Assembly: GCF_007997035.1 (NCBI RefSeq)
Contig: NZ_VOSS01000014.1
Location: forward strand, 1 to 64,000
Source: Ralstonia sp. TCR112
Lineage (GTDB): Bacteria; Pseudomonadota; Gammaproteobacteria; Burkholderiales; Burkholderiaceae
Length of the DNA stretch: 64,000 nucleotides
Reading direction: 5' to 3'
Part shown: one piece after another, positions 1 to 9,114 of the stretch
Numbering within the stretch: position 1 is the first letter of the stretch
Layout: every line of letters begins with the position of its first letter
Program-made: the position numbers and the translations under genes
The notes under the pieces: model-generated
The model's database searches: none
What the model was told of the DNA's origin: nothing
What the model saw: the letters and a program-made list of their open reading frames with translations, nothing else

Positions 1-759
1 GCCGACGCCCCGCAGTTTGCCGATGGCCTGGCCGAGAACGTCGCCGAGCAGGCCCTGGCCGTTGCCGGCAACTACAGCCACATCCTGGCGCCCGCCACCG
101 CCTACGGCAAGAACATCCTGCCGCGCGTGGCCGCCAAGCTGGACGTGGCCCAGCTGTCCGACATCACCAAGGTCGACGGCCCGGACACCTTCGAGCGCCC
201 GATCTATGCCGGCAACGCGATTGCCACCGTGCAATCGACCGACAAGGTGAAGGTGATCACCGTGCGCGGCACGGCATTCGACCCCGCTGCCGCCACCGGT
301 GGCTCGGCTGCAACCGAAAGCCTGACCGCCGTGGCTGACGCCGGCATCTCGCAATTCGTCTCGCGCGAAGTGACGAAGAGCGACCGCCCGGAACTGACCG
401 CCGCGAAGATCATCGTGTCGGGTGGCCGCGGCGTGGGCTCGGGCGAGAACTACACCAAGGTGCTGACGCCGCTGGCCGACAAGCTGGGCGCAGCGCTGGG
501 CGCCTCGCGTGCCGCAGTGGACGCCGGCTTCGTGCCCAACGACTACCAGGTCGGCCAGACCGGCAAGATCGTCGCGCCGCAGCTGTACATCGCCGTGGGT
601 ATCTCGGGCGCGATCCAGCACTTGGCCGGCATGAAGGATTCGAAGGTGATCGTGGCGATCAACAAGGATCCGGAAGCGCCGATCTTCCAGGTGGCGGACT
701 ACGGCCTCGTGGGCGACCTGAACGCCGTCGTGCCGGAGCTGGTGACCGCACTGGGCTGA
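1..759 (+). CDS. etfA: Electron transfer flavoprotein subunit alpha (5' truncated by window edge)
   Basis: Alpha subunit of the soluble ETF heterodimer, which takes electrons from acyl-CoA dehydrogenases via FAD and passes them to ETF:ubiquinone oxidoreductase. The frame is open from base 1 and 252 residues are visible. The family is about 310 residues, so the N-terminal 55-60 are outside the window. The C-terminal FAD-binding domain is complete: [12 protein letters not shown] followed by the [20 protein letters not shown] segment that is near-invariant in EtfA. The beta subunit gene is expected just upstream, which is inference. An acyl-CoA dehydrogenase follows on the same strand, a natural electron donor. 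A strong terminator lies between them, so that gene probably has its own promoter. Confidence 0.95.
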   Translation, partial: ADAPQFADGLAENVAEQALAVAGNYSHILAPATAYGKNILPRVAAKLDVAQLSDITKVDGPDTFERPIYAGNAIATVQSTDKVKVITVRGTAFDPAAATGGSAATESLTAVADAGISQFVSREVTKSDRPELTAAKIIVSGGRGVGSGENYTKVLTPLADKLGAALGASRAAVDAGFVPNDYQVGQTGKIVAPQLYIAVGISGAIQHLAGMKDSKVIVAINKDPEAPIFQVADYGLVGDLNAVVPELVTALG

Positions 760-807
760 TTTCACCGTGCGGCGTGCCTTGGTTAAGGTGCGCCGCAATG
801 CCCGCGC

Positions 808-843
808 AAAGCCGTTTCCGACCTGTTTGGAAACGGCTTTTTT
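808..843 (+). terminator. Rho-independent terminator after etfA
   Basis: Arms AAAGCCGTTTCC and GGAAACGGCTTT form a 12-bp stem with a 9-nt loop, followed by a T run. It lies 50 bp after the etfA stop codon and ends that operon. Confidence 0.9.
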
Positions 844-925
844 ATACGCAAGCGCCATCAGGAGAGCGCGTCACGACCCGATGCGGCGCTGTCCTGATCG
901 CGCTTAACGAGAGTTGGAGAGAGAC

Positions 926-2710
926 ATGACCTATCAAGCCCCCGTCAAGGACATGCTGTTCGTGATGAACGAGCTGGCCGGCCTGGACAACGTCGCCAAG
1001 CTGCCCGGCTTTGAAGACGCCACCGCTGACACGGCGCAGGCCGTGCTGGAAGAAAGCGCGCGCTTTACCGGTGAAGTCGTTGCGCCGCTGAATGTGGAAG
1101 GCGACCGTAACCCGAGCAGCTGGAAGGACGGCGTCGTCACGGCCACCACGGGCTTCAAGGAGGCGTTCGCGCAATTCGGCCGAGGCGGCTGGCAGGGCGT
1201 GCAGCATCCGGTGGAATATGGCGGCCAGGGCTTGCCGAAGCTGATCGCCACGGCGTGTATCGAAATGCTGAACGCGGCGAACCTGTCGTTCGCGCTGTGC
1301 CCGTTGCTCACGGATGGCGCCATTGAGGCGTTGTTGACGGCTGGCACCGAAGAGCAGAAACAGCTTTTCGTCCCCAAGCTCATCTCGGGCGAATGGACGG
1401 GCACGATGAACCTGACCGAACCCCAGGCGGGCTCCGACCTGGCACTTGTGCGCACGCGCGCTGAGCCCGTGGGCGACGGCACGTTCAAGATCTTCGGCAC
1501 GAAGATCTTCATCACCTGGGGCGAGCACGACATGGCCGAGAACATCGTCCACCTCGTGCTGGCGCGCACGCCTGGCGCACCGGAAGGCGTGAAAGGGATC
1601 TCGCTGTTTGTGGTGCCGAAGTTCATGGTCAATGCAGATGGTTCGCTGGGCGCGCGCAACGATGCGCACTGCGTGTCGATCGAACACAAGCTTGGCATCA
1701 AGGCGAGCCCGACGGCCGTGCTGCAGTTTGGCGATCACGGCGGCGCGATCGGGACGCTGGTCGGCGAAGAAAATCGCGGCCTGGAATACATGTTCATCAT
1801 GATGAACGCGGCGCGTTATGCGGTGGGCATGCAGGGCATTGGCGTGTCGGAGCGCGCGTACCAAAAGGCCGTGGCCTATGCGCGCGAGCGTGTGCAGAGC
1901 CGCCCGGTGGATGGCTCTGCTGCCAAGGCCGTGCCGATCATTCACCACCCGGACGTCAAGCGCATGCTGCTGACGATGCGCGCCATGACGGAAGGCGCGC
2001 GTGCGCTGGCCTACGTGGCTGCCGCAGCCTGCGATGCCGGCCATCACGCTGCCGACGAAGCTGCACGCAAGCAGAACGCAGCGCTGTACGAATTCCTGGT
2101 GCCGATCGTGAAGGGCTGGAGCACCGAGATGTCGATCGACGTGACGAGCCTGGGCGTGCAGGTGCACGGCGGCATGGGCTTTATCGAAGAGACGGGCGCC
2201 GCGCAGTTCTATCGTGACGCGCGCATCCTGCCGATCTACGAAGGCACCACGGCCATCCAAGCCAACGACCTGATCGGCCGCAAAACGGTGCGTGACGGTG
2301 GCGCGGTGGCGTTGGGCATCTGCGCGGAAATCGCCAAGGTGGAAGCGGCCCTGGCGGCGAAGGGCGGTGCGCATTGCGACGCGATGCGTGCGCGTCTGGC
2401 GGCGGGCCGCGAGGCGCTGGAATCGGTGGTGCGGTTTGTGGTCGAGCAGACCAAGGCGCAGCCGAACGCCGTGTTTGCGGGCAGCGTGCCTTATCTGCGG
2501 CTGTGCGGCATCGTGCTGTCGGGCTGGCAGATGGCGCGTGCGCTGCTGGTGGCCATCGACCGCGAAAGCGAAGATCCGAACTTCTACGGCGCGAAGATCG
2601 CCACAGCGCGCGTGTTTGCAGACGTGTTGCTCACGCAGGCGCCGGGTATCGCACAGTCGATCCTGACCGGCGGCGAGACGATCGGCGCGGTGCCGGAAGT
2701 GCAGTTCTAA
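926..2710 (+). CDS. Acyl-CoA dehydrogenase, long form with extra C-terminal domain
   Basis: FAD-dependent acyl-CoA dehydrogenase of 594 residues that oxidises an acyl-CoA to the 2-enoyl-CoA, passing electrons to ETF (etfA is just upstream). The protein shows the N-terminal helical domain, the flavin-binding TEPQAGSDL signature near residue 170, and the C-terminal helical domain with the GGMGFIEETG and YEGTTAIQANDL segments. A further ~120-residue C-terminal extension makes it longer than classical ~390-residue enzymes. The architecture resembles the FadE/DmdC (3-methylmercaptopropionyl-CoA dehydrogenase-like) group, and the substrate cannot be read from sequence. The ATG at 926 is preferred over an in-frame TTG at 914 because GGAGAGAG lies just before it. 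A terminator follows the stop. Confidence 0.9.
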   Translation: MTYQAPVKDMLFVMNELAGLDNVAKLPGFEDATADTAQAVLEESARFTGEVVAPLNVEGDRNPSSWKDGVVTATTGFKEAFAQFGRGGWQGVQHPVEYGGQGLPKLIATACIEMLNAANLSFALCPLLTDGAIEALLTAGTEEQKQLFVPKLISGEWTGTMNLTEPQAGSDLALVRTRAEPVGDGTFKIFGTKIFITWGEHDMAENIVHLVLARTPGAPEGVKGISLFVVPKFMVNADGSLGARNDAHCVSIEHKLGIKASPTAVLQFGDHGGAIGTLVGEENRGLEYMFIMMNAARYAVGMQGIGVSERAYQKAVAYARERVQSRPVDGSAAKAVPIIHHPDVKRMLLTMRAMTEGARALAYVAAAACDAGHHAADEAARKQNAALYEFLVPIVKGWSTEMSIDVTSLGVQVHGGMGFIEETGAAQFYRDARILPIYEGTTAIQANDLIGRKTVRDGGAVALGICAEIAKVEAALAAKGGAHCDAMRARLAAGREALESVVRFVVEQTKAQPNAVFAGSVPYLRLCGIVLSGWQMARALLVAIDRESEDPNFYGAKIATARVFADVLLTQAPGIAQSILTGGETIGAVPEVQF

Positions 2711-2730
2711 GCGGCGTCAGCGGGACAAAG

Positions 2731-2758
2731 AAAAAGGGAGGCTTCGGCCTCCCTTTTT
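2731..2758. terminator. Bidirectional terminator between acyl-CoA dehydrogenase and dadA
   Basis: AAAAAGGGAGGC, a TTCG tetraloop and GCCTCCCTTTTT form a compact hairpin flanked by A and T runs, so it can end transcription from both converging genes. Confidence 0.9.
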
Positions 2759-2779
2759 CATTGCATGCAGCGCAGGCGA

Positions 2780-4065
2780 TCAGGCCAGCGCAGGCTTGGT
2801 TGCGGGCATCGGCGTGCCGCCCAGATAGCGATACACCGAGAGGTCATCCGCGCGATGGCAGGTGAGCGCCCCGACACCAGATCCGACAGCAGCTTGCCCG
2901 AGCCGCATGCCATGGTCCAACCCAGCGTGCCGTGACCTGTGTTGAGCCACAGGCCGCGCACGGGCGTCTGACCAACGATCGGCGTGCCGTCCGGCGTCAT
3001 CGGGCGCAGGCCGGTCCAGAACGACGCGCGCGACACATCACCGGCACCCGGGAACAGATCGTTGACCACGAACTCCAGCGTCTTGCGCTTGCCCGGGTCG
3101 AGGCGCTTGTCGTAGCCGACGATCTGCGCCATGCCGCCCACGCGGATGCGGTCGTCAAAGCGCGTCACGGCCACTTTGTAGGTCTCGTCCAGGATGGTCG
3201 ACACGGGGCTCTTCTCCGCATCCGTCATCGGTACGGTGATCGAGAAACCCTTGAGCGGGTAGACCGGCACGTTCACCAGGTTCTTCAGGAACGGCGTGCT
3301 GTAGCTGCCCAGCGCCACGACCACAAGGTCGGCGTCGATCGGCTGGCCGTCGACGAGCGCGCCGCGGACGGCGTCGTTCTTGAAGGTGAGGCTGTTGATC
3401 GTGCTGTTGAAACGGAAGCGCACGCCGAGCTTTTCTGCCATCGCGGCCAGGCGCGTGGTGAAGAGCTGGCAGTCGCCCGTTTCGTCGTTGGGTAGGCGCA
3501 AGCCACCGGCCAGCTTGTGGCGGGTCGAGGCGAGGCCCGGTTCACTGCGCACGAGGTCTCGCGCGAAAGCAGTTCGTACGGCACGCCGGCGCGCTCGAGC
3601 ACGGCGATGTCGTTCGCGGCGCCGTCGAGCTGTTGCTGGGTGCGGAAGATTTGCAGCGTGCCTTGCTGGCGGCCTTCGTAGGCAATGCCGGTGTCGGCGC
3701 GCAACTCGCGGATGCAGTCGCGGCTGTATTCAGCCAGGCGGACCATGCGCTCCTTGTTCTGCGCATAGCTGGCAGCGTCGCAGTTGCGCAGCATCTGCCA
3801 CATCCATTTGAGCTGGAAGAGGGTGCCGTCCGGGCGGATGGAAAGCGGCGCGTGCTGCTGGAACATCCACTTGATGGCCTTCAGCGGCACACCCGGCGCG
3901 GCCCACGGCGACGCGTACCCCGGCGAGATCTGGCCAGCATTGGCGAAGCTCGTCTCCAGTGCCGGACCCGCTTCGCGGTCGACGACGGTGACTTCATGCC
4001 GCGCGGGCCAGGTAGTAGGCGCTGCTGACGCCGATCACGCCGCTGCCAAGAACGAGCACGCGCAT
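2780..4065 (-). pseudogene. dadA: D-amino acid dehydrogenase small subunit, broken by three small deletions
   Basis: Remnant of DadA, the membrane-associated flavoenzyme that oxidises D-amino acids (chiefly D-Ala) to 2-oxo acids and ammonia. Joined across three frames the sequence is a full-length DadA of about 428 residues. The start reads [19 protein letters not shown] (Rossmann GxGxxG), the middle [10 protein letters not shown], and the end MPATKPALA then TGA. Reading is interrupted near 3998-4001 (2 nt missing; the original frame stops at TGA right after YYLARAA), near 3556 (1 nt missing) and near 2854 (1 nt missing, altering the last ~20 residues). All three losses fall in short G runs of the + strand. 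The divergent lrp-type regulator is intact. Sequencing error is the main alternative, but no other gene here shows such damage. Confidence 0.88.
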
Positions 4066-4127
4066 GGTGATACTCCCCGGGGATGCATTTGCGATAGATG
4101 TCGCTATCGTATTCGTACAACACCAGC

Positions 4128-4164
4128 AATTGTTTCTGTATATTTAATGGAAACAGAAACAATT
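4128..4164. promoter_or_regulatory. Perfect 12-bp inverted repeat between dadA and the Lrp-type regulator
   Basis: AATTGTTTCTGT (4128-4139) and ACAGAAACAATT (4153-4164) are exact inverted copies separated by 13 AT-rich bases. The element sits 63 bp before the dadA start and 23 bp before the regulator start, so it is a likely operator for autoregulation and dadA control. A second, weaker inverted repeat (CGATAG...CTATCG, 4092-4109) lies nearer dadA. Binding by the Lrp-type protein is inferred from position. Confidence 0.65.
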
Positions 4165-4187
4165 TCGATTTTGAGGCGTTTTCGACC

Positions 4188-4685
4188 ATGCGAACCCAGC
4201 GCAAGCCCGTCCGGGCCCTCGATAAGCTCGACCGGCGCATTCTCGACCTGCTGCAAAAGGACGGGCGCCTGTCGATGAAGGAACTGTCCGAGGCAGTCGG
4301 CCTGACCATTACGCCGTGCATCGAGCGGGTCAAGCGCCTGGAGCGCGAGGGCTTCATCCTCGGCTACTACGCGCGGCTCAATCCGGCCATGCTGGGCGCG
4401 TCGCTGCTGGTGTTTGTGGAGATCAGCCTGGGCAGCAAATCCGGCAACATGTTCGAGCAGTTTCGCCGCGAGGTGCTGCGCATCCCTGAAGTGCTGGAGT
4501 GCCACCTCGTCTCCGGCGATTTCGACTACCTCATCAAGGCACGCATTCGCGAGATGAGCGAATACCGGCGCTTGCTGGGCGACATCCTGCTCCAGCTGCC
4601 CGGCGCAGTGCAGTCCAAGAGTTACATCGTGATGGAAGAGATCAAGGAGACGCTCGCCATCGACGTCACGGAAGAGGGCGCATGA
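4188..4685 (+). CDS. Lrp/AsnC family transcriptional regulator, divergent from dadA
   Basis: Regulator of 165 residues. The N-terminal winged helix-turn-helix starts at LDKLDRRILDLLQKDGRLS, with a recognition region TITPCIERVKRLEREG. The C-terminal RAM/AsnC ligand-binding domain covers about 70-155 (VLECHLVSGDFDYLIK is the typical effector loop). Such proteins form dimers to octamers and respond to amino acids. The divergent position next to dadA matches the dadR-dadA arrangement of Pseudomonas and Lrp control of dad in enterics, so alanine-responsive control is likely but inferred. The ATG at 4188 is chosen because the protein then begins at the usual place before the HTH; GAGG lies about 11 bp upstream. 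The target gene is broken while the regulator is intact. Confidence 0.88.
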   Translation: MRTQRKPVRALDKLDRRILDLLQKDGRLSMKELSEAVGLTITPCIERVKRLEREGFILGYYARLNPAMLGASLLVFVEISLGSKSGNMFEQFRREVLRIPEVLECHLVSGDFDYLIKARIREMSEYRRLLGDILLQLPGAVQSKSYIVMEEIKETLAIDVTEEGA

Positions 4686-4749
4686 CGTAGCGTTGTCACG
4701 CAAACGCCTTACGCTGGCCGGCATCTTCATCGCCCACACCGGAGCCTAC

Positions 4750-6369
4750 ATGTCCGACCAGCCGATCTTCAAGCCGACCCGCCGCACGCTGATCAAGGGT
4801 CTTGTTTCCGCCAGCGGTACCGCGCTGCTGGGCTCGCGTATTGGCGACGTGCTTGCCCAGGGCGTCGCGCCGGCTGCAGTGACGTCCGAGCGCCTGCGTC
4901 CGCAAGTGCCGGGCGGCGTGATGAGCGGTGATATCACGGCTGACAGCGCCATCGTCTGGAGCCGCACCGATCGTCCGGCACGCATGCTGGTCGAATACTC
5001 GACGGACGCCGCCTTCAAGACCGTCGCGCGTCGCGTTGGCCCAGCGGCGCTTGAAAGCAACGGCCTGACAGCCCGCGTCGATCTGACCTGCCTGCCTGCC
5101 GGCGCAGATCTGTTCTACCGCGTGCGCTTCCAGGACCTCGTGCACGATAAGGTCTTCAGCGAGCCGGTTGCCGGTCGCTTTCGCACGGCGCCCGTCCAGG
5201 CCAATCGCCCGATCTGCTTCGTCTTCTCCGGCGACGAGGCCGGCCAGGGCTGGGGTATCAACGAGCGTTTCGGCGGCTATCGTCTGTACGAAGCGATGCG
5301 CCGTGAATCGCCCGACTTTTTCATCCACTCCGGCGATCAGATCTATGCCGACGGCCCGATCCAGGCCGAGGTGAAACTGCCCGACGGCTCGCTGTGGACC
5401 AATCTCGTTACCGAGGCCAAGTCGCACGTTGCACAGACGCTCGACGACTACCGCGGCGCGTTCGCCTACAACCAGCTCGACAGGAACAAGCGCGCGTTTT
5501 CGGCCGAGGTGCCGTTCCTCGTGCAGTGGGACGATCACGAAGTGCGCAACAACTGGTACCCCGGCCAGCAGATCGGCCCGGAAGAGAAGCGCTATCAGGA
5601 GCGCAGCGCATCGCTGCTGGCGGCCCGCGCGAAGCAGGCGATGTTCGAGTACAACCCGTTTCGCTTCAATCCGGTCGACCCAGAGCAGATTTACCGCGCG
5701 TTCCAGTACGGCCCGCTGCTCGACGTGTTCATGCTCGACGAACGGAGCTATCGCGGGCGCAATTCGCCGAACCGCCAGACCCGGCTGGATGCCGATTCGG
5801 CCTTCCTCGGTCCGGCACAGGCGGCGTGGCTGAAGCAATCGCTCAAGCAGTCGAAGGCGACGTGGAAGGTGATTGCGAGCGACATGCCGATCTCGCTAGT
5901 CGTGCCGGATCTGAACCCCGATGTGCCCAAGGGCACCTACGAAGCGTGGGCGAATGCGGATGACGGTGCGCCCTCGGGACGCGAACTGGAACTGGCCGAG
6001 ATCCTGCGTTTCATCAAGCAGGAAAACATCCAGAACGTGGTGTGGGTGACGGCTGACGTCCACTACGCGCAGGCGACGTACTACCACCCGTCGCGCGCCA
6101 AATTCACGGAGTTCAAACCGTTCTGGGAGTTCGTCGGCGGGCCGATCAACGCCGGCACGTTCGGGCCGAACGAAGTGGACCAGACTTTTGGGCCGGACGT
6201 GCGCTACGTCAGCATTCCCAAGGACAATCCGCAGAACCAGTCGCCCGCGGCGCTGCAGCAGTATTACGGCCGAGCCACGATCGACCCGGCCACGCGCACG
6301 ATGCATGTATCGCTGCACGATCTCGAGGGCAAATCGCTCTGGGAAGTGAAGCTCGATCCCGAGGCGTAG
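4750..6369 (+). CDS. phoD: Alkaline phosphatase D family protein, Tat-exported
   Basis: Metal-dependent phosphatase/phosphodiesterase of 539 residues in the PhoD family, acting in the periplasm to release phosphate from organic esters. The N-terminus carries a twin-arginine signal (TRRTLIKG, then a hydrophobic stretch and a probable cleavage after VLAQ). A PhoD N-terminal beta domain (about 50-145) is followed by the catalytic domain, with metal-ligand blocks SGDEAGQGWG, IHSGDQIYADG, QWDDHEVRNNW and VWVTADVHYA. The ATG at 4750 is chosen because it gives a proper Tat signal and has GGAG five bases upstream; an in-frame start at 4693 would add 19 residues before the signal. No Pho box was identified by eye. 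It stands alone between the regulator and a radical SAM gene. Confidence 0.92.
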   Translation: MSDQPIFKPTRRTLIKGLVSASGTALLGSRIGDVLAQGVAPAAVTSERLRPQVPGGVMSGDITADSAIVWSRTDRPARMLVEYSTDAAFKTVARRVGPAALESNGLTARVDLTCLPAGADLFYRVRFQDLVHDKVFSEPVAGRFRTAPVQANRPICFVFSGDEAGQGWGINERFGGYRLYEAMRRESPDFFIHSGDQIYADGPIQAEVKLPDGSLWTNLVTEAKSHVAQTLDDYRGAFAYNQLDRNKRAFSAEVPFLVQWDDHEVRNNWYPGQQIGPEEKRYQERSASLLAARAKQAMFEYNPFRFNPVDPEQIYRAFQYGPLLDVFMLDERSYRGRNSPNRQTRLDADSAFLGPAQAAWLKQSLKQSKATWKVIASDMPISLVVPDLNPDVPKGTYEAWANADDGAPSGRELELAEILRFIKQENIQNVVWVTADVHYAQATYYHPSRAKFTEFKPFWEFVGGPINAGTFGPNEVDQTFGPDVRYVSIPKDNPQNQSPAALQQYYGRATIDPATRTMHVSLHDLEGKSLWEVKLDPEA

Positions 6370-6453
6370 CCGGCGTCACCCACAGCGCGGTAGGAGCGGA
6401 TGCGATAGGATCAGCAAGCCCCCCCGCATCCACTCTGTTCCGCTGTGTCCGAT

Positions 6454-7578
6454 ATGTCCGACCGTCACGTCCCCCGCAAGGGACGCGGCGCCACTTCCAA
6501 TCTGCAAGGCCGCTTCGAGCGCGACGAACGCACGCGAGTCGATGACGGCTGGCAACCGCTTGTCGGGCATCTCGATGCGGATGAGGCGCCGCCGCGCATC
6601 GAGACCTGCGTCTCCATCGAGCGTGCTCGCTCGATCCTGAGCCACAACCAGTCGCCGGATATTCCGTTTGGGGTGTCGCTCAATCCGTACCGCGGCTGCG
6701 AGCATGGTTGCGTGTATTGCTTTGCGCGACCGACGCATGCGTATCTGGAGTTGTCGCCCGGGCTGGACTTCGAGACCAAGCTGTTCGCCAAGACCAATGC
6801 CGCCGAGGTGCTGCGCGAAACGCTGGCCAAACCCAGCTACCGCTGCGAAGCGATTGCGCTGGGCGTGAACACCGATGCGTACCAGCCGATCGAGCGCGAA
6901 CTGCGCATCACGCGCGATGTGCTGCAGGTGCTGCACGATTGCGATCACCCCGTCGGGCTCATCACCAAGTCGAGCTTGATTGAGCGCGACATCGATCTGC
7001 TCGCCCCGATGGCTGCGAAGAACCTTGTCGTAGCCGCCGTCACGATTACCACGCTCGACGCCGATCTTGCGCGCAAGCTCGAGCCCCGGGCCGCCACGCC
7101 ATCGCGACGCCTGCGCACGATCCGCACGCTGGCCGACGCTGGTATTCCGGTGGGTGTCAGCGTCGCTCCGATGATTCCCTTCGTCACCGACGACCACATG
7201 GAGCAGATTCTGGAAGCTGCGCGCGAGGCGGGGGCCACGTACGCGAGCTACATCGTGCTGCGCTTGCCAAATGAGCTGAACGCGGTGTTTCAGGATTGGC
7301 TGATGGCGCATTTTCCCGACCGCGCGCAACGCGTGATGAACCGCGTCCGCGATCTGCACGGCGGGCAGGACTACAAGGCGGATTTCGCCACGCGCATGCG
7401 CGGCACCGGCATCTGGGCCGACTTATTGCGGCAGCGTTTCTACAAGGCCGCCGACAGGCTCGGCTTCAGCTACCACCGCTACAACGAGCGGGTGCTCGAC
7501 ACCTCGCAGTTCAAGCCGCCTGCGCGCGCCGTCAAACCGCGAAAGCCCGTCGACGAGCGCCAGGGCAGTTTGTTCTGA
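6454..7578 (+). CDS. Radical SAM protein, PA0069 / spore-photolyase-like family
   Basis: About 374 residues. The iron-sulfur cluster motif CEHGCVYC (C-x3-C-x2-C) follows NPYRGCEHG, which marks a radical SAM enzyme related to spore photoproduct lyase and the Rv2578c/PA0069 group. Conserved segments include FARPTHAYLELSPGLDFE and the GLITKSSLIERD strand of the partial TIM barrel. The physiological reaction of this group is unknown; DNA repair is only suggested by the distant lyase similarity. An in-frame GTG at 6445 would add three residues (MSD), and neither start has a clear ribosome site, so the start is uncertain. The stop codon directly abuts the stop of the convergent next gene. Confidence 0.88.
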   Translation: MSDRHVPRKGRGATSNLQGRFERDERTRVDDGWQPLVGHLDADEAPPRIETCVSIERARSILSHNQSPDIPFGVSLNPYRGCEHGCVYCFARPTHAYLELSPGLDFETKLFAKTNAAEVLRETLAKPSYRCEAIALGVNTDAYQPIERELRITRDVLQVLHDCDHPVGLITKSSLIERDIDLLAPMAAKNLVVAAVTITTLDADLARKLEPRAATPSRRLRTIRTLADAGIPVGVSVAPMIPFVTDDHMEQILEAAREAGATYASYIVLRLPNELNAVFQDWLMAHFPDRAQRVMNRVRDLHGGQDYKADFATRMRGTGIWADLLRQRFYKAADRLGFSYHRYNERVLDTSQFKPPARAVKPRKPVDERQGSLF

Positions 7579-8034
7579 CTACTGCGACAGCTCTTTCGCT
7601 GCCTGCACCTGCGTTTCGAAATACGTCTGGAAGGTGATGGCGAGGCCGGCCATCAGCAGGCCGGTGCCAATCATCAGCGTGAGGATGCTGAGCAGTACGA
7701 CCGGCCAGCCCGAATGGGTGGGCGTGCCGTCGGCATTGAATTGCGCGTCCCATTTCTCGTCGGGGCGGAGGCCGTAGACGAGCGCCGAGAGATAGCCCGC
7801 GAGCACCGAGGATCCGCCGATCACCGCGCAGACCCAGCCCGGGACGCTCGCGCGCTGCGTCGTCCACAGCAGCGCCACGCCTACCACACCGAGCACCGTG
7901 GCAAAGACCTGGGACCATGCCCAGAAATCGCGTCCGCCCTTGAGATAGAAACGATGCGCGCCCACGCTTCCGAACAGGAAGGCGAGCAGCACGGTCAGCA
8001 GCTTGGATTTTTTTTGGAGAGCGGTCGTAGACAT
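7579..8034 (-). CDS. TM2 domain-containing membrane protein
   Basis: 151 residues. The N-terminal part shows the TM2 signature: a helix LLTVLLAFLFGSVGAHRFYL with the conserved G-x-x-G-x-H-R-F-Y-L turn, then a second helix around ATVLGVVGVALL. At least two further hydrophobic stretches follow (about 70-90 and 115-140). TM2 proteins are small inner-membrane proteins of unknown role. The start is placed at the ATG before STTALQKKSK; the open frame continues upstream but without signal or similarity. The stop codon abuts that of the convergent radical SAM gene with no spacer and no terminator. Confidence 0.75.
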   Translation of the reverse strand: MSTTALQKKSKLLTVLLAFLFGSVGAHRFYLKGGRDFWAWSQVFATVLGVVGVALLWTTQRASVPGWVCAVIGGSSVLAGYLSALVYGLRPDEKWDAQFNADGTPTHSGWPVVLLSILTLMIGTGLLMAGLAITFQTYFETQVQAAKELSQ

Positions 8035-8224
8035 AGCGGGCGGCGAACACACGGCAAGACAACACAGCGCCGCGCATTCTACGCCCAACGTCAACCGCGG
8101 CGCAGCCAAACGGCGGCGCCGGGAGCGCGTCTTGAAGACGCATCAGCAACTTGGGGAAGCGGCCGTCAGGTTGGCCGGAGGCGCGCAACGCTGCGTAGCG
8201 TTAGCGGCGGGAGAGGCAGGGTCA

Positions 8225-8407
8225 CTAAATCGGAACCGGACGCAGCGACGGCACGCTCATCGAAACCGTCGAATCTTGCTGCAGTCGAGGCGCTTGGTCG
8301 CGCAGGCTGACTTCGCCGTAGAGCAACTGAGCCAGCATCAGCATAAAGGCTGTGGTCCAGACCAGACCGAGGATAAGCCGCACATGGCGGTGAAGAGGGA
8401 ATGACAT
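8225..8407 (-). CDS. Small single-pass membrane protein, unknown function
   Basis: 60 residues. A basic start (MSFPLHRHVR) precedes one clear transmembrane helix, LILGLVWTTAFMLMLAQLLYG, and a hydrophilic tail of about 28 residues. AGGTG lies a few bases before the ATG. I do not recognise the family. The charge pattern and the helix argue for a real gene, but the short length leaves doubt. Confidence 0.5.
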   Translation of the reverse strand: MSFPLHRHVRLILGLVWTTAFMLMLAQLLYGEVSLRDQAPRLQQDSTVSMSVPSLRPVPI

Positions 8408-8531
8408 TGAAGCACCTGTTGTCGTTGTGATTGGTGATGCCCTGTGCACACCGGGCGTGTGCACAGGGCATCCAATACGACTCAGGCGTCCGCTGGCAAG
8501 TTCCGTGATGTGAAATGCGCCGACGTGCGGC

Positions 8532-8921
8532 TCAGCCCCGGCGCGAGCCCCGCCAGTTACCTTGGTCGCCGTTCCCTCGTTCCTGACGCATGCGTTCCTG
8601 CTGCTGCCAGTCCCCTCGGCCGCCGCCGTCACGCGGTTGAATCCGGCCATTGAGGCGATCGTCGGCCCGGGCGCGCGCTTCCATCCGTTCCATTTGCGCG
8701 CGGATGCGGGCGGCCTGCTCGCCCCGGCTGTCAGCGAAGAATTGCGCCACCAGCGGACGCTCCTGCGGCCTGGTCTGTGCCGCGTGCGTCCATTCGGGCA
8801 TGGTGGATTCTGCGAAGGCGACGGCGGTTTGACGCGCCGATGCGTTGGCAGCCACAGCGCCCGCAGAGGCGACGATCAGAACGCCTGCCGCCAAGGTGCG
8901 AAGCAATGCGCGGATCGGCAT
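8532..8921 (-). CDS. Secreted or periplasmic small protein with Arg/Gln/Gly-rich C-terminus
   Basis: 129 residues. The N-terminus is a Sec signal peptide (MPIRALLRTLAAGVLIVASAG, cleavage expected after AVAANA). The mature part has an Arg/Glu/Ala-rich helical region (about 70-95) and a tail rich in Gly, Arg and Gln ending GNWRGSRRG. AGGAGA sits seven bases before the ATG at 8921, which fixes the start. The family is not recognised. It may be a small stress-type or RNA/polyanion-binding periplasmic protein, but that is only suggested by composition. Confidence 0.65.
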   Translation of the reverse strand: MPIRALLRTLAAGVLIVASAGAVAANASARQTAVAFAESTMPEWTHAAQTRPQERPLVAQFFADSRGEQAARIRAQMERMEARARADDRLNGRIQPRDGGGRGDWQQQERMRQERGNGDQGNWRGSRRG

Positions 8922-9114
8922 GGCTATCTCCTGTCGGGCAAGGATTCGAAAGTGCCACGCGCCGCGTGCTTCTGGCATGTGCAAGGGAGATCGGCAGCGC
9001 GTGTTCATGCCTGTCAATGTAAGGCTTCACTCAGCGGGCATCCACTGTCCGAACGTTACCCATGTAACGAGATGTTTCGTGCACGCTTTGCCTGGGCGTT
9101 GGGCGACGTAGAGG

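Noticed and set aside
842-2374. 510-codon open frame opposite the acyl-CoA dehydrogenase
   Set aside because: Antisense shadow; the plus strand carries the complete flavoenzyme with motifs.
2780-4065. Programmed frameshifting in dadA
   Set aside because: Three shifts of different size at ordinary G runs, without slippery heptamers or stimulatory structures; decay or error is simpler.
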